Below, piece after piece: positions 17,326-26,402 of a stretch of 64,000 nucleotides of DNA (its first letter is position 1; each line of letters starts with the position of its first letter). Where the stretch lies: contig NZ_JALAMS010000020.1 in the NCBI RefSeq assembly GCF_026790145.1, positions 124,001-188,000 of the forward strand, written 5' to 3'. The notes below the pieces were generated by a model. The model saw nothing but the letters and a program-made list of their open reading frames with translations. It did no database searches and was not told where the DNA came from. Source of the DNA: Bacillus_I endophytica_A. Its GTDB lineage: Bacteria > Bacillota > Bacilli > Bacillales > Bacillaceae_H. The translations under genes were made by a program, and so were the position numbers.

Positions 17326-19965
17326 TTATCCCTTAATTTCTTCAATACGTTTTTTCACAATTTCTCTTTTCTCTACATAGTCTTTCTCTTTTTGGCGTTC
17401 TTCTTCTACAACTTGTTCTGGTGCCTTGCTCACAAAACGTTCATTGCTTAATTTCTTTTGAACGCGATCTACTTCTTTATTAAGCTTTTCTAGCTCTTTT
17501 TCTAAACGAGCAATTTCTTCTTCAATGTTAATAAGTCCTTCAAGCGGCAAAATAAGCTCTGCCCCTGTCACAACAGCTGTCATTGCTTTATCAGGAGCTG
17601 TTAAGTCTACATCGATTGTAAGCTCACTTGGGTTACAGAAACGCTCAATATACGCCTTATTTTTTGAAAGTTTCTCTTTAATGTCTGCACTATTTGCTTT
17701 AATAAGCAGCTTAATTTGTTTGCTCATTGGCGTATTTACTTCTGCACGAATATTACGAACAGAACGAATAATATCAACAAGAAGATTCATTTCCCCAGCA
17801 GCTTCTTTGTTTGTTAATTCTTCTTTTACTGTAGGCCAGCTTGCTGTTGTAATTGATTCGCCTTTATGCGGCAAGTTCTGCCAAATTTCCTCGGTAATAA
17901 ACGGCATAAACGGATGTAGAAGACGCATTGTTTGATCCAATACATACGCTAAAACAGAACGAGTTGTTTTCTTAGCCTCTTCATCCTCTCCGTAAAGCGG
18001 AAGCTTCGCCATTTCAATATACCAATCACAGAAATCATCCCAAATGAAGTTATATAATGCACGGCCAACTTCACCAAATTCGTAGCGATCAGCAAGGCTT
18101 GTCACACTCTCAATTGTTTCATTTAAGCGTGTTAAGATCCATTTATCTGCTACTGATTTTTCGCCTGATAAATCCAGTTCTTCATATTTAATTCCGTTCA
18201 TATTCATTAGAGCAAAACGTGATGCATTCCAAATTTTATTTGCAAAGTTCCACGTTGACTCTACTTTTTCAAAGCTAAAACGTAAGTCTTGGCCAGGGGA
18301 ACTTCCTGTTGAAAGGAAAAAGCGAAGTGAATCTGCTCCGTATTTCGCAATAACGTCCATTGGATCAACACCATTACCTAATGACTTACTCATTTTACGG
18401 CCTTCAGCATCACGTACAAGACCGTGAATAAGGACATCTTTAAATGGACGTTCACCTGTGAACTCAACACCTTGGAAAATCATACGAGATACCCAGAAGA
18501 AAATAATGTCATACCCTGTTACAAGCGCTGCTGTTGGATAGTAACGTTTAAAGTCTTCTGTTTCTTCTGGCCAACCCATTGTTGAGAAAGGCCAAAGAGC
18601 AGAAGAAAACCATGTATCTAATACGTCGTTATCTTGTTCCCAGTTTTCAATCTCTGCTGGAGCTTCTTCTCCAACATATACTTCACCTGTTTCTTTATGA
18701 TACCAAGCTGGAATGCGGTGTCCCCACCAAAGCTGACGTGAAATACACCAATCACGAATATTTTCCATCCAGCGTAAATATGTTTTTTCAAAACGGTTTG
18801 GCACAAAGTTTACTTTGTTTTCTTTCTCTTGAAGTTCTACAGCTGCATCTGCTAAAGGCTGCATTTTTACAAACCATTGTGTTGAAAGATATGGTTCAAC
18901 AACTGCTCCACTTCTTTCACTATGACCTACAGAGTGAAGATGCTCTTCAATTTCAAATAGAACGCCTTCTTCTTGCAGATCTTTTACGATTGCTTTTCGA
19001 CACTCAAAGCGGTCCATTCCTTCATACTTCAAAGCTTTCTCATTCATCGTACCATCTTGATTCATAACAAGAATGCGTTCAAGATTATGACGGTTTCCAA
19101 TTTCAAAGTCGTTCGGATCGTGTGCAGGTGTAATTTTAACAGCTCCTGAACCAAACTCCATGTCAACATAGTCATCGCCAACAATTTCAATCTCACGGCC
19201 TACAATTGGTAGAATTGCTTTTTTACCAATAAGATGCTTATAGCGTTCGTCTTCAGGATGAACAGCAATTGCTGTGTCACCAAGCATTGTTTCCGGACGA
19301 GTTGTTGCAATTTCAATATGCCCAGAACCATCTGCAAGAGGATAACGCATATGATAAAACGCCCCTTGTACATCTTTATAAATAACTTCAATATCTGAAA
19401 GAGCCGTTTTTGTTGCAGGATCCCAGTTGATAATATATTCCCCGCGGTAAATAAGTCCTTTATTATAAAGGCTAACAAACACTTGACGAACAGCTTTTGA
19501 TAAACCTTCATCTAATGTAAAACGCTCTTTAGAGTAGTCTAAACCAAGCCCTAATTTTGACCATTGTGTACGAATATGTGCTGCGTATTCTTCCTTCCAT
19601 TTCCACGTTTCTTCTACGAATTTCTCACGCCCTAAATCATAGCGAGACTTGCCTTCTTCACGTAGCTTCGCTTCCACTTTAGCTTGTGTCGCAATTCCGG
19701 CATGGTCCATCCCTGGAAGCCATAGTACATCATAACCTTGCATTCTTTTCATACGTGTTAAAATATCTTGTAATGTTGTATCCCATGCATGACCTAAATG
19801 AAGCTTTCCTGTTACGTTTGGCGGTGGAATGACAATTGTGTATGGTGGCTTATTTTTGTCATCTTTTGCTTCAAAAAACTTCCCTTCTAACCAATATTGA
19901 TAACGGCCTTCTTCTATCTTTTGCGGATCATACTTTGTCGGCATCGTGTTTTCTTGTTCTGACAT
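17326..19965 (-). CDS. valS: Valyl-tRNA synthetase
   Basis: Class I synthetase charging tRNA-Val. The 879 residues include the HIGH box (PPNVTGKLHLGHAWD), the KMSKS box (GRKMSKSLGNGVD), an inserted editing domain (about 195-345, ATTRPETMLGDTA) and a C-terminal coiled-coil arm (about 815-879). I start at the ATG at 19963-19965 (MSEQENTMPTKYDP), after GGAGGG. The frame extends 41 codons upstream, but that stretch is T-box leader sequence. Expression is controlled by the T-box leader, so it responds to uncharged tRNA-Val. Confidence 0.97.
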   Translation of the reverse strand: MSEQENTMPTKYDPQKIEEGRYQYWLEGKFFEAKDDKNKPPYTIVIPPPNVTGKLHLGHAWDTTLQDILTRMKRMQGYDVLWLPGMDHAGIATQAKVEAKLREEGKSRYDLGREKFVEETWKWKEEYAAHIRTQWSKLGLGLDYSKERFTLDEGLSKAVRQVFVSLYNKGLIYRGEYIINWDPATKTALSDIEVIYKDVQGAFYHMRYPLADGSGHIEIATTRPETMLGDTAIAVHPEDERYKHLIGKKAILPIVGREIEIVGDDYVDMEFGSGAVKITPAHDPNDFEIGNRHNLERILVMNQDGTMNEKALKYEGMDRFECRKAIVKDLQEEGVLFEIEEHLHSVGHSERSGAVVEPYLSTQWFVKMQPLADAAVELQEKENKVNFVPNRFEKTYLRWMENIRDWCISRQLWWGHRIPAWYHKETGEVYVGEEAPAEIENWEQDNDVLDTWFSSALWPFSTMGWPEETEDFKRYYPTAALVTGYDIIFFWVSRMIFQGVEFTGERPFKDVLIHGLVRDAEGRKMSKSLGNGVDPMDVIAKYGADSLRFFLSTGSSPGQDLRFSFEKVESTWNFANKIWNASRFALMNMNGIKYEELDLSGEKSVADKWILTRLNETIESVTSLADRYEFGEVGRALYNFIWDDFCDWYIEMAKLPLYGEDEEAKKTTRSVLAYVLDQTMRLLHPFMPFITEEIWQNLPHKGESITTASWPTVKEELTNKEAAGEMNLLVDIIRSVRNIRAEVNTPMSKQIKLLIKANSADIKEKLSKNKAYIERFCNPSELTIDVDLTAPDKAMTAVVTGAELILPLEGLINIEEEIARLEKELEKLNKEVDRVQKKLSNERFVSKAPEQVVEEERQKEKDYVEKREIVKKRIEEIKG

Positions 19966-20290
19966 TTTATTCCCTCCAGCTAAAGTAAAATAAATAGTAT
20001 GCAAAAATGCATACAAAAAACTCCTTCCATCTTGAAAAGGACGAAAGGAGTGAAGTTCGCGGTACCACCTTTTTTCAAAAAACGCCACACTTTGGGCGCT
20101 TTTGCACTTGAAAAGATAACGGCTTTTCGCCGACTTTTTCTAATAGGACAGAGCCGTTCAAAAAAGCAACTTGCAGGTGACTTTCTAACGCGATTGCTTA
20201 AGAAACTTCTCAGCATATAGTCTCTCTCTCTTGAAGCATCTTTCGTTATACTCTTCCTGCGCACTGTTTTAGCATTAATTTCGTTTACTT
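19966..20290 (-). promoter_or_regulatory. T-box riboswitch of valS (valine specifier)
   Basis: On the minus strand the T-box AGGTGGTACCGCG (20058-20070) precedes an intrinsic terminator at 20018-20051 (ACTCCTT paired with AAGGAGT, then TTTTTT). The specifier is probably GTC (Val) at 20179-20181, in the context AAAGTCACCTGC. The ilvB leader has its Leu triplet in an equivalent context. Uncharged tRNA-Val would favour the antiterminator. Confidence 0.93.
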
Positions 20291-20296
20291 CTATAT

Positions 20297-20324
20297 ACTA
20301 TACAAAAAAATTATAAATCGTCAA
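20297..20324 (-). promoter_or_regulatory. Promoter of the valS leader
   Basis: On the minus strand -35 TTGACG (20319-20324) and -10 TATAGT (20297-20302) are 16 bases apart, placing the start near 20290, just ahead of the T-box stem I. Confidence 0.7.
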
Positions 20325-20444
20325 TAAGCTTCTCCATCTTTTTTCACTTTTATTCCGCATTTTTCACTTTTCTTCTTTAGGCACATTGCCTAAGTGTTCA
20401 ACATATAGTGTAAAAACATCTGTTATCGTAAGGAGATGAGAAAT

Positions 20445-20636
20445 TTGAAGCAACGTTTCAATTCTTATTCATTAAAGAAGTGGGCCCAGAATGCAGGAGC
20501 CGTTTGTTCTCAATTTATTATTCCGCTCACTGTTTTTCAAGCGGTACGTACAATTGTTTTCCCATCTATCCTAGACGTTTTTCTTCTGTTGATTTTCATA
20601 GCTATTCTATTATCAATTTATTTTGAATGGATTTAA
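20445..20636 (+). CDS. Small predicted membrane protein, 63 residues
   Basis: A plus-strand gene in an otherwise minus-strand block between ysxE and the valS leader. I place the start at the TTG at 20445-20447 because AAGGAG lies nine bases upstream; the ATG at 20436 directly abuts that ribosome site. The protein has a basic, polar N-terminus (MKQRFNSYSLKKWAQNAG), then two hydrophobic stretches and ends IYFEWI. I recognise no family. The good ribosome site and convergent terminator support a real gene. Confidence 0.6.
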   Translation: MKQRFNSYSLKKWAQNAGAVCSQFIIPLTVFQAVRTIVFPSILDVFLLLIFIAILLSIYFEWI

Positions 20637-20639
20637 AAA

Positions 20640-20671
20640 AGAACTAGCCCTCTTGTTCAGAGGCTAGTTCT
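20640..20671 (-). terminator. Terminator of ysxE, shared with the convergent small gene
   Basis: AGAACTAGCC pairs with GGCTAGTTCT. On the minus strand TTTTTT follows. It overlaps the ysxE stop and lies three bases after the plus-strand small gene. Confidence 0.75.
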
Positions 20672-21675
20672 GCCATTTCTTTTTGTTTTTCAACTTCTAC
20701 AATTTTTGTAACAAGTGTTTCAACATTTTTCATATGCCAGTAGCTTTCCATAAGCATCTTAACATGATATTGCTCATTATTATTGTTCTGCTGATATCTT
20801 TCAAATGCTTTGTAGAAACGTTCAGGGAAAGCTAAATATGCACAAAATAACCGTTTCTCCGTCTCATTTAAAGGAAAATGGTTTTCATAGTTCTCAAACC
20901 ACTCATAAACATCTAGATTTTGAAGAGGATATGTTTTTAAAGAGCGATAATAGAAATCTGCTAAATCATATACAGGTGAACCTTCTCTCGCTTCTTCAAA
21001 GTTAATAAAATAACCATTTTCATTCTCATCATAAACAAAATGTTTTGTAGAAACCTTACCATGATTAATTACTAAACGGGTTTTTTCTTCCTCTTTTGCG
21101 GTCTCATACCATTTCTCAAATTGTTCTTTTGCAAATGTAAGCGACCTTGTCATTTCGTAGTAAAAGGTACAAAAATATAGCTGAAAAGGAGACATATATA
21201 CCTCCTTTTCACTTTGTTCTACATATGTTGCCATAGCTGTTTCTCTTTCGTTCCATCGTGAGACAAGCTCTTCATAATGTTTTTCTTTTTCTTTTATATC
21301 GATTTTCTCTTCATAAGATGAAAAGGTATGAAGCTCAGCAAGCTCTCGAAACAGCTTATATGGCAATGAATCCTGTTCTTCTCTCCGTTCGTTCAGAAAC
21401 CAATGTGTCAAATAAAACTGTTCTGACACTTCTTTGGAAAAGTACTGGCCTTCTAACGTTGGATAAACAGGCACAAGCTTTGTAAACCCATTTTTTTGTA
21501 GCTTTTTCATCTTCTGAACAAAATGGGGATTACGCCAAGAGGAGGATAGCCTTTTAAGCGCAAATACTCCTTTTGACGTAAATACTTTTTTCACTTTGCC
21601 ATAGTCTTCAATATAGTTTGCCTGTAAGCCATATTGCTGTAGAAGGGGCCCATATGCTCTTAGACTATTTTCCAT
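20644..21675 (-). CDS. ysxE: Spore coat-associated protein YsxE (CotS-related)
   Basis: The 343 residues resemble the CotS/aminoglycoside-phosphotransferase fold: VFTSKGVFALKRLSSSW corresponds to the kinase N-lobe, and LVINHGKVSTKHFVYDENENG with INFEEAREGSPVYDLADFYYR to the catalytic and metal-binding loops. The catalytic Asp of the HGD motif is Lys here (HGK), so kinase activity is doubtful. In B. subtilis the gene follows spoVID, is made in the mother cell and is linked to the spore coat. The ribosome site is weak. Confidence 0.88.
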   Translation of the reverse strand: MENSLRAYGPLLQQYGLQANYIEDYGKVKKVFTSKGVFALKRLSSSWRNPHFVQKMKKLQKNGFTKLVPVYPTLEGQYFSKEVSEQFYLTHWFLNERREEQDSLPYKLFRELAELHTFSSYEEKIDIKEKEKHYEELVSRWNERETAMATYVEQSEKEVYMSPFQLYFCTFYYEMTRSLTFAKEQFEKWYETAKEEEKTRLVINHGKVSTKHFVYDENENGYFINFEEAREGSPVYDLADFYYRSLKTYPLQNLDVYEWFENYENHFPLNETEKRLFCAYLAFPERFYKAFERYQQNNNNEQYHVKMLMESYWHMKNVETLVTKIVEVEKQKEMAELASEQEG

Positions 21676-21708
21676 TCTTGCCCCACTCTCTTTCTTCCTT
21701 TAATTCAC

Positions 21709-22998
21709 TCAGACAGGAATTGTTAAAACCTGACCTTCTGTTACGTCTTGTTCATCTTCTAGATTGTTTGCCTGTACAAGCTGATGAACAGGCAGATCGT
21801 AACGCCCTGCAATTTGCTCAAGTGAATCTCCTTCTTGAACAATACACATTTTAACGCACGTTTTCGTTTCCTGCTCTTCTCTATCAAACAGCTCTGTTAA
21901 ATAAAGCGTATTTTCTTTACGGTGAGCTTTCGGTTCTTTTGGCTCATCTTCTTCCCTTGTAGATGTAACAACCGTCGGTGAACTGCTTTCAACAGCTTCC
22001 TTCTCTTCTACTTTCTCAAGGAGGTCAGCTTCTGAAAGTGGTCTTTCCTCATCTAGGTCTGCTAAGTACAACGCATTGTCCTTACGATGAGTTGTTTCCG
22101 ACTCTTTCGTCTCAACTTCTTCCCTTACAGATGTAACAGCCGCTGGTGAACTGCTTTCAACAGTTACCTTCTTCTCTTCCACCTTTTCAGAGGAAACCGG
22201 TCTTTCTTGATGGGGTTCTGCAATATTGTTTTCTTCAGCAGGAGAATCTTCTTTGCTCAACTGCAAAGGCTCAAATACAGGAGCTTCTTCTTTTTCCTCT
22301 TTTTTTTCTCTCTTTACTTCTACTTCAAATGGTTCCTCAATTTCACTTATATCTTCTTCCTCTTCTTCTCGTTCATCTTCTGGAAATTGATAAGGATTCT
22401 GAATAGATCGTGAGCTATTTGTAATTCTTTCTGTCCATTCATCCTCTTCTTTTTCTACTTCCTCTTCGCTTGGAGCAGAACGATACAATGGCTCATATAC
22501 AAGCTCATCATCTAATTTGCTTTCTTCCTCCAAACTACCCTCATCCTGCGGAGCTGACTGCTGTGGTTCTGCTGTGGCATCCTCAATACCTATAATGCAA
22601 ATATCGGCTGTTAGCTTTAAAGAACGTTGATCAAACAAATCATAATCAAAACTCTCAACATCAACATAAAGCTCTTCTAAGCTCGATATTCTATCTCGTG
22701 GAATCGTAATGTCAATTGGAAAACGATGAGCAAATGTTGTAATGCCATCTTCTCTTAACTCAATGGCTTCAATCATTCGCCCTTCTGCTTGGTCACGAAT
22801 AGAGCTTTCCCCTTCTTTTTGTACATATTCTCCTACAAGCATTAGTGCTCCATAAATGGATACTTGATTTCCAAGTTCATTAGTTGCTACATCAGGAGAT
22901 AAAGAAATAGATAAAAGCTGATCTACTTCCTGATCAGAACGAAAATAAACAGATTCCTCTACAGAAAAACGTAGGCAAGACAGATTGTCCTTTGACAA
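21709..22998 (-). CDS. spoVID: Spore coat morphogenetic protein SpoVID
   Basis: Needed for coat encasement around the forespore. The 429 residues show the N-terminal SpoVID/SafA-interaction region (LRFSVEESVYF, residues 6-16), a long acidic Glu-rich middle, and a C-terminal LysM domain (about 380-428, VQEGDSLEQIAGRYDLPV). The middle includes two imperfect copies of a roughly 50-residue unit (EKVEEK, ESSSP, HRK, LYL). Translation starts at a TTG (22996-22998) eight bases after AGGAGG. Confidence 0.92.
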   Translation of the reverse strand: MSKDNLSCLRFSVEESVYFRSDQEVDQLLSISLSPDVATNELGNQVSIYGALMLVGEYVQKEGESSIRDQAEGRMIEAIELREDGITTFAHRFPIDITIPRDRISSLEELYVDVESFDYDLFDQRSLKLTADICIIGIEDATAEPQQSAPQDEGSLEEESKLDDELVYEPLYRSAPSEEEVEKEEDEWTERITNSSRSIQNPYQFPEDEREEEEEDISEIEEPFEVEVKREKKEEKEEAPVFEPLQLSKEDSPAEENNIAEPHQERPVSSEKVEEKKVTVESSSPAAVTSVREEVETKESETTHRKDNALYLADLDEERPLSEADLLEKVEEKEAVESSSPTVVTSTREEDEPKEPKAHRKENTLYLTELFDREEQETKTCVKMCIVQEGDSLEQIAGRYDLPVHQLVQANNLEDEQDVTEGQVLTIPV

Positions 22999-23214
22999 TG
23001 TCTGTTCCTCCTTTCAATTCCCCATTCAATAAGATAAAAGCCATACGGCTCGTTTCACCATTTGATACTTTCCTTGTTGCTATTTCACGCTTCTTAGCGC
23101 ATAAGATGAAAATCATTTGTCTTTATAGATGTATGAGTAAAAGGTATATTTATGACTAAAAGATACCCCTAACCCTTCCACTGCTCTTTTTTCACATAAA
23201 AAGAAGCCCTTTTC

Positions 23215-23239
23215 GTAATGAAAACGGCTCTAGTTAAGT
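23215..23239 (-). terminator. Terminator after the 60-residue gene
   Basis: On the minus strand AGCC-G-TTTTC pairs with GAAAA-G-GGCT, with one internal mismatch, followed by TTCTTTTT. It lies about 60 bases after the small gene's stop. Confidence 0.5.
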
Positions 23240-23297
23240 TCATGGAAAGTTTTAAGAAATAGGTTGTGCATCATAACTGTTCCCGCTTGTCCTCTTT

Positions 23298-23480
23298 CTA
23301 AACATCATGAATTGGAATCCCGTATATTTTCAAAATTCTCTTTTTCATTTCTTTTTCCGTAATCAATCCTATCATTCTGGCATGAATCAAATCCTTTTCT
23401 CTTTCGGTTAATTCATAGTTTTTTATGTTAAATTCTTTCTTCAATTCAATTATTATATTTTCTAATTTTTGTTTGTCCAT
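23298..23480 (-). CDS. Small protein, 60 residues, possibly VbhA-antitoxin-like
   Basis: Highly charged helical protein. I start at the ATG at 23478-23480 (MDKQKLENII) because AAGGGTG lies six to seven bases upstream; the GTG three codons earlier overlaps that site. The segment LTEREKDLIHARMIGLITEKEMKKRIL is built like the C-terminal helices of small VbhA-family antitoxins (shown here as the pattern LTE...LIHARMIG...ITEKE). The inhibitory S/T-x-x-x-E-G/N motif is not obvious and no Fic toxin gene is adjacent. It is isolated, with its own terminator. Function is unknown. Confidence 0.5.
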   Translation of the reverse strand: MDKQKLENIIIELKKEFNIKNYELTEREKDLIHARMIGLITEKEMKKRILKIYGIPIHDV

Positions 23481-23689
23481 TTCGATCACCCTTTATAAAG
23501 AATTTACGTATAGACTTGATTTATCCTTTACTTTTGTTTAACATTTTCATGACGTTTTCTTTTACTTACATAGTTTAAGATTAAGAAGACAATAGTTATC
23601 ACTGGACGTATCCGTTTAGAATACTCCTTTGATCTTAGTAATTTTACCCTTATCGGGAGAAACTAACCTAAAAAAGAAGGGAGTGTTTT

Positions 23690-24085
23690 ATGATGTGGAC
23701 AGAATTTAAAAAGTTCGCTTTAAAAGGAAATGTACTAGACCTAGCTGTTGCTGTTGTAATTGGAGCTGCTTTTGGGAAGATTGTTTCTTCTCTTGTAGAT
23801 AGCATTATTATGCCACTTGTAGGAATCATCTTGGGCGGATATGACTTTAAAGGATTAAGTGTAAAGATTGGTGATGCCACTGTAGCCTATGGGGTATTTA
23901 TTCAAAATGTTGTAGATTTCTTTATTGTTGCGTTTGCTATTTTTCTTTTTGTTAAAGGTATTGAGCGGTTTAAAAAGAAAAAGGAGGAAGAGCCTGCTCC
24001 TACTCCAGAGTCTGACAGAAAAGAAGAGCTATTACAAGAAATTCTTATTACACTGCAAAAGTCAAAACAAAAGGACAGCCTATAA
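23690..24085 (+). CDS. mscL: Large-conductance mechanosensitive channel MscL
   Basis: Homopentameric membrane channel that opens on hypo-osmotic shock. The 131 residues contain the amphipathic start and first helix (FKKFALKGNVLDLAVAVVIG), the periplasmic loop, a second helix (VFIQNVVDFFIVAFAIFLFV) and the charged C-terminal bundle. AAGGGAG lies six bases before the ATG; a second ATG follows at once. It is the only large plus-strand gene among the host genes, is convergent with hemL, and interrupts the hem-spoVID order known from B. subtilis. Confidence 0.96.
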   Translation: MMWTEFKKFALKGNVLDLAVAVVIGAAFGKIVSSLVDSIIMPLVGIILGGYDFKGLSVKIGDATVAYGVFIQNVVDFFIVAFAIFLFVKGIERFKKKKEEEPAPTPESDRKEELLQEILITLQKSKQKDSL

Positions 24086-24099
24086 GGCCGTCCTTTTGT
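24067..24099. terminator. Bidirectional terminator between mscL and hemL
   Basis: CAAAAGGAC-a-GCC pairs with GGC-c-GTCCTTTTG around TATAA. A-rich and T-rich flanks suit both directions; the two genes converge here. Confidence 0.8.
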
Positions 24100-24102
24100 C
24101 TT

Positions 24103-25392
24103 TTATCCACGAATTCGTGAAAATGCTTTTTCTGCTGCTTCAATTGTTTTTTCAATGTCTCCATCGCTATGTGCTGTTGATAAAAACATTCCTTCAAACT
24201 GAGAAGGAGGAAGGAAGACACCTTCATTTGCCATTTCTCTATAATATGTTGCAAAATACTCAAGATTAGACGTTTTAGCCGTTTCGTAGTTAATAACTTC
24301 TTCATTTGTGAAGAAAAAGCCAATCATTGAGCCTGCACGGTTTGCTGTAAAAGGAATATCATACTTTTTAGCAGCGCTCACAAGACCTTCTTCAAGACGA
24401 TCTGCTTTGCGCTTAAATTGTTCATATGAAAGAGGAGTGAGCTGTGTTAAAGTTTCATAACCACCTGTCATAGCTAATGGATTTCCTGAAAGTGTTCCTG
24501 CTTGATAGATTGGACCGCTCGGAGCTACTCTTTCCATAATCTCAGCTTTCCCACCATATGCACCAACAGGCAGACCTCCGCCAATTACTTTTCCAAGACA
24601 AGTCAAATCAGGTGTCACACCGTAATATCCTTGAGCACAATTATAATCAACCCGGAATCCTGTCATAACTTCATCAAAAATTAAAAGGGAGCCATATTCA
24701 TTTGTAATATTACGAAGCCCTTCTAAAAAACCTTCAACAGGAGGAACAACGCCCATATTTCCTGCTACAGGTTCAACAATTACCCCTGCAATATCCTCTC
24801 CAAACTGTTCAAATGCATAACGAACGCTCTCTATATCATTATATGGAACAGTGATTGTATTTTGGGCAATACCTTCTGGCACACCAGGACTGTCTGGTAA
24901 ACCTAATGTTGCTACACCTGAGCCTGCTTTAATTAAAAGAGAGTCTCCGTGGCCATGATAACAACCTTCAAACTTTAAAATCTTATTTCGATTTGTGTAA
25001 CCACGTGCTAGACGAAGTGCACTCATCGTTGCTTCTGTTCCTGAACTCACCATGCGCACAATTTCAATCGATGGCACGCGCTCAATTACAACTTTTGCAA
25101 GCTCATTTTCCACAAGCGTTGGTGCACCAAAGCTTGTCCCTGCTTCAGTTACTTTCTTTAAAGCTTCAATAACACGATCGTTTGAATGACCATGAATTAA
25201 AGGCCCCCATGATAACACATAATCAATATATTCGTTACCATCAATATCATAAATTTTCGAGCCTTTTCCACGTTCTATAAAAATCGGATCCATGTTTACT
25301 GATTTAAACGCACGAACAGGGCTGTTCACCCCGCCAGGCATAAGTTGCTGAGCTTCTAAAAATGCAGCTTTTGATTTTTCATAACTTCTCAT
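24103..25392 (-). CDS. hemL: Glutamate-1-semialdehyde 2,1-aminomutase
   Basis: PLP- or PMP-dependent enzyme making 5-aminolevulinate from glutamate semialdehyde, the second committed step of the C5 tetrapyrrole pathway. The 429 residues match family length. Signatures are MPGGVNSPVRAF near the start, DEVMTGFRVDY, and the PLP-lysine region TCLGKVIGGGLPVGAYGG. It ends the hem operon, 24 bases after hemB, and is convergent with mscL. Confidence 0.97.
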   Translation of the reverse strand: MRSYEKSKAAFLEAQQLMPGGVNSPVRAFKSVNMDPIFIERGKGSKIYDIDGNEYIDYVLSWGPLIHGHSNDRVIEALKKVTEAGTSFGAPTLVENELAKVVIERVPSIEIVRMVSSGTEATMSALRLARGYTNRNKILKFEGCYHGHGDSLLIKAGSGVATLGLPDSPGVPEGIAQNTITVPYNDIESVRYAFEQFGEDIAGVIVEPVAGNMGVVPPVEGFLEGLRNITNEYGSLLIFDEVMTGFRVDYNCAQGYYGVTPDLTCLGKVIGGGLPVGAYGGKAEIMERVAPSGPIYQAGTLSGNPLAMTGGYETLTQLTPLSYEQFKRKADRLEEGLVSAAKKYDIPFTANRAGSMIGFFFTNEEVINYETAKTSNLEYFATYYREMANEGVFLPPSQFEGMFLSTAHSDGDIEKTIEAAEKAFSRIRG

Positions 25393-25416
25393 TTAATGTG
25401 CTCTCCCTTCAATTCA

Positions 25417-26400
25417 CTAGTTTTTTTCACGCAACCATCTTGATGCATCTTTTGCATGATACGTAACAATTAAGTCTGCTCCTGCTCGCTTCATACTAAT
25501 CAACTTTTCAAGTACAATATCGCGTTCATTTACCCAGCCGTTTGCAGCAGCAGCTTTGACCATTGAGTACTCACCACTTACATTGTACGCTACAACAGGT
25601 ACGTTAAATCTGTCTTTTACATCACGGACAATATCTAAGTAAGATAACGCTGGCTTAACGATAAGGAAATCTGCATCCTCATCAACATCTGACTGAGCTT
25701 CACGAATAGCTTCTGTACGATTTGCTGGATCCATTTGATATGTTTTACGGTCACCAAATTGTGGTGTAGAATGCGCCGCATCACGGAACGGACCGTAAAA
25801 AGCAGAAGAGTATTTCACAGCATATGACATGATTGGCACATCTTCAAATCCTTCTTCATCAAGGCCCTGACGGATTGCCGCTACAAATCCATCCATCATA
25901 TTTGATGGTGCAATAATATCTGCTCCCGCTTTTGCTTGGCTAACAGCCGTTCTTGCTAAAAGATCAAGTGTTGGATCGTTTAAGATTTTCCCGCCTTCAA
26001 TAACGCCACAATGTCCGTGATCTGTATATTGACAAAGACAAGTATCTGCAATAACAACCATTTCAGGGAAGTTTTCTTTAATTTGAGAAATAGCTTTTTG
26101 AACAATTCCGTACTCATCATATGCTTGTGAGCCAACTTCATCTTTATGAGCTGGAACTCCAAAAACCATTACAGATAAAACACCAAGTTCAACAAGTTCC
26201 TCTATTTCTTTGTTTAAATGATCAAGAGAAACATGATACACGTCAGGCATTGAAGAAACTTCACTTCTAATGTTTTCTCCTTCTACAACAAAAATTGGAT
26301 AAATAAAATCTTCTGGACGAAGATGATTTTCACGAACTAAAGCTCGCATATTTTCTGAACTACGTAAACGACGATGACGATCAAACATAAGCTGTTCCAC
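25417..26400 (-). CDS. hemB: Porphobilinogen synthase (5-aminolevulinate dehydratase)
   Basis: Condenses two 5-aminolevulinates to porphobilinogen. The 327 residues contain the cysteine-rich zinc site DTCLCQYTDHGHCG and the two Schiff-base lysine regions (SYAVKYSSAFYGPFRDA and FLIVKPALSYLDI). The start is a GTG, with GGGAGTG seven bases upstream. It lies between hemD and hemL in the operon; the two-base gap to hemD suggests coupled translation. Confidence 0.97.
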   Translation of the reverse strand: MEQLMFDRHRRLRSSENMRALVRENHLRPEDFIYPIFVVEGENIRSEVSSMPDVYHVSLDHLNKEIEELVELGVLSVMVFGVPAHKDEVGSQAYDEYGIVQKAISQIKENFPEMVVIADTCLCQYTDHGHCGVIEGGKILNDPTLDLLARTAVSQAKAGADIIAPSNMMDGFVAAIRQGLDEEGFEDVPIMSYAVKYSSAFYGPFRDAAHSTPQFGDRKTYQMDPANRTEAIREAQSDVDEDADFLIVKPALSYLDIVRDVKDRFNVPVVAYNVSGEYSMVKAAAANGWVNERDIVLEKLISMKRAGADLIVTYHAKDASRWLREKN

Positions 26401-26402
26401 GT

